DNA from: an uncultured Verrucomicrobia subdivision 3 bacterium
GTDB taxonomy: Bacteria > Verrucomicrobiota > Verrucomicrobiae > Limisphaerales > UBA11358
DNA: 29,933 nt
Direction of reading: 5' to 3'
Assembly: GCA_903921455.1 (NCBI GenBank)
Contig: CAIXPZ010000199.1
Coordinates: 1-29,933, forward strand
Shown here piece after piece: positions 29,199-29,933 of the stretch. The first letter of the stretch is position 1; every line of letters begins with the position of its first letter. The translations under genes and the position numbers were made by a program. The notes beneath the pieces are model-generated. The model was not told the DNA's origin. It saw only the letters and a program-made list of their open reading frames with translations, and did not search any database.

Positions 29199-29933
29199 AT
29201 GGAAGCCAGTGTGATTGTGTCGAACCTCCAACGAGTGGGAAGGGTGCTTTTGGTGTTTGGGATTTATGCCGTTTTGACTTTGCAACTATCGGCGAAATCT
29301 CGCACTGACTTGCCATCCAAGCCACCCCCACTTAAAGCGAACGCCGTTTCCTATTCACAAATCATCCTATCTTGGCCCAGCAATTTTGCTCACACCGGGA
29401 CTCTGGCGATTGAACGGTCGGAGGATGCGGAGAATTTTATGCCGGTCACGCTCATTCCGGCAACCACCAACCGATTCTTGGGCCGCTATACCGACAACGG
29501 TTTGATCCCTGCCACCACTTATTTCTACCGTTTGTGCAGTCAAGTTGACGGTGCCGCCCCGAAGTATTCGCAAGTTGCCAAGGCACGCACCCTGGGTGCC
29601 AGGCGTAATCTTTCACTGACAATCTGGGGACATCCCGTTGGGGATCCACCACCAAAGCTCGACCATCTGACCGCGGTTGCCGCCGGTGCACGTCATCAGC
29701 TTGCCTTGCAAGAAAACGGGAAAGTGACGGGCTGGGGCGATGACAATTCGACCAACGGGCAAGTGAAATTCCCCACAAAGTTGAAGCAGGTTATTGCCAT
29801 CGCGGCGGGCGGGTATCATAGCCTTGCCCTGAAGTCCGACGGAACGGTCGTTGCCTGGGGCTCGAACACCAATCAGCAGTCCACGCCACCAGCCGGACTC
29901 AAGACGGTGGTCGCCATTGCCGCCGGCCAGAAT
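29199..29933 (+). CDS. Exported FN3-RCC1 repeat protein (3' end outside window)
   Basis: The frame is open from ATG 29199 to the last base, giving 245 visible residues; a TGA at 29181 closes it upstream. A signal peptide or anchor covers about residues 15-33 (VGRVLLVFGIYAVLTLQLSA). A fibronectin type III domain follows at about 45-135 (YSQIILSWPSNFAHTGTLAI, LIPATTYFYRLCS, QVAKARTLG). RCC1-like beta-propeller repeats begin at about 165: TAVAAGARHQLALQENGKVT-GWG, then IAIAAGGYHSLALKSDGTVV-AWG, then VVAIAAGQN running off the edge. The repeat unit is about 40 residues. Such proteins are abundant in Verrucomicrobiota and are thought to be secreted or surface proteins; the ligand is unknown. The palindrome at 29183-29196 occupies the place where a ribosome-binding site would be. 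Confidence 0.85.
   Translation, partial: MEASVIVSNLQRVGRVLLVFGIYAVLTLQLSAKSRTDLPSKPPPLKANAVSYSQIILSWPSNFAHTGTLAIERSEDAENFMPVTLIPATTNRFLGRYTDNGLIPATTYFYRLCSQVDGAAPKYSQVAKARTLGARRNLSLTIWGHPVGDPPPKLDHLTAVAAGARHQLALQENGKVTGWGDDNSTNGQVKFPTKLKQVIAIAAGGYHSLALKSDGTVVAWGSNTNQQSTPPAGLKTVVAIAAGQN

Overview
The window looks like a chromosomal segment of a PVC-superphylum bacterium, most likely a soil or freshwater Verrucomicrobiota of the Pedosphaera/Limisphaerales kind. Three things suggest this: a DUF1549/DUF1553 'planctomycete cytochrome' gene next to a twin-arginine DUF1501 gene, a secreted LamG protein next to a giant Asn/Thr-rich RHS protein, and an FN3-RCC1 exported protein. The assignment is inferred from gene content; no rRNA or other phylogenetic marker is present. 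No tRNA, rRNA, CRISPR array, transposase or integrase was seen.

Left part (1-5.7 kb). The 3' end of a metallophosphoesterase-like gene is followed by a minus-strand ECF sigma factor with a small soluble zinc-finger anti-sigma factor. Next is a tight minus-strand operon: ArsR repressor, ArsP/YraQ-type permease, mini-thioredoxin, exported CxxC thioredoxin and CcdA-like electron carrier. Together they look like a redox-coupled metal or metalloid efflux unit, with a TTAGC/GCTAA operator-like palindrome in front of arsR. A broken N-terminal piece of a second ArsR-like gene lies convergent with the far end of the operon. Divergent from arsR is an SRAP (YedK/HMCES) gene interrupted by an in-frame TAA.

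PVC cassette (5.7-10.4 kb). DUF1549/DUF1553 cytochrome, DUF1501 and a zinc-ribbon/FxLYD membrane protein lie on the minus strand. About 99 bp of the SRAP 3' end is repeated (about 90% identical, same orientation) on the far side, so the cassette sits between two direct repeats.

Candidate new system (10.5-19.6 kb). On the minus strand are an XRE repressor and an HEIAH putative zinc peptidase. Divergent from them is a compact plus-strand operon: C39/papain-like peptidase without signal peptide, dynamin-like GTPase with a hydrophobic membrane segment, second dynamin-like GTPase without one, Hsp70-ATPase-like domain fused to about 14 Sel1 repeats, small Sel1 protein with a C-terminal membrane anchor, and an unrecognised beta-rich protein. 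Three consecutive junctions are 4-bp ATGA overlaps. The divergent intergenic region holds a 13-bp inverted repeat (12/13 match) that overlaps the XRE start codon. I read this as a regulated membrane-remodelling or stress/defence module of unknown function, and it is the most interesting part of the window.

Right part (19.6-29.9 kb). A small lipoprotein is followed by a short possible flavoprotein remnant on the minus strand. Then come a secreted LamG/calcium-loop protein and a 2131-residue SpvB/RHS protein with six regularly spaced calcium-loop repeats, an RHS core and an AT-richer C-terminal toxin-like tip. Two small AT-rich genes follow, the first probably the cognate immunity gene. The window ends inside an exported FN3-RCC1 repeat protein.
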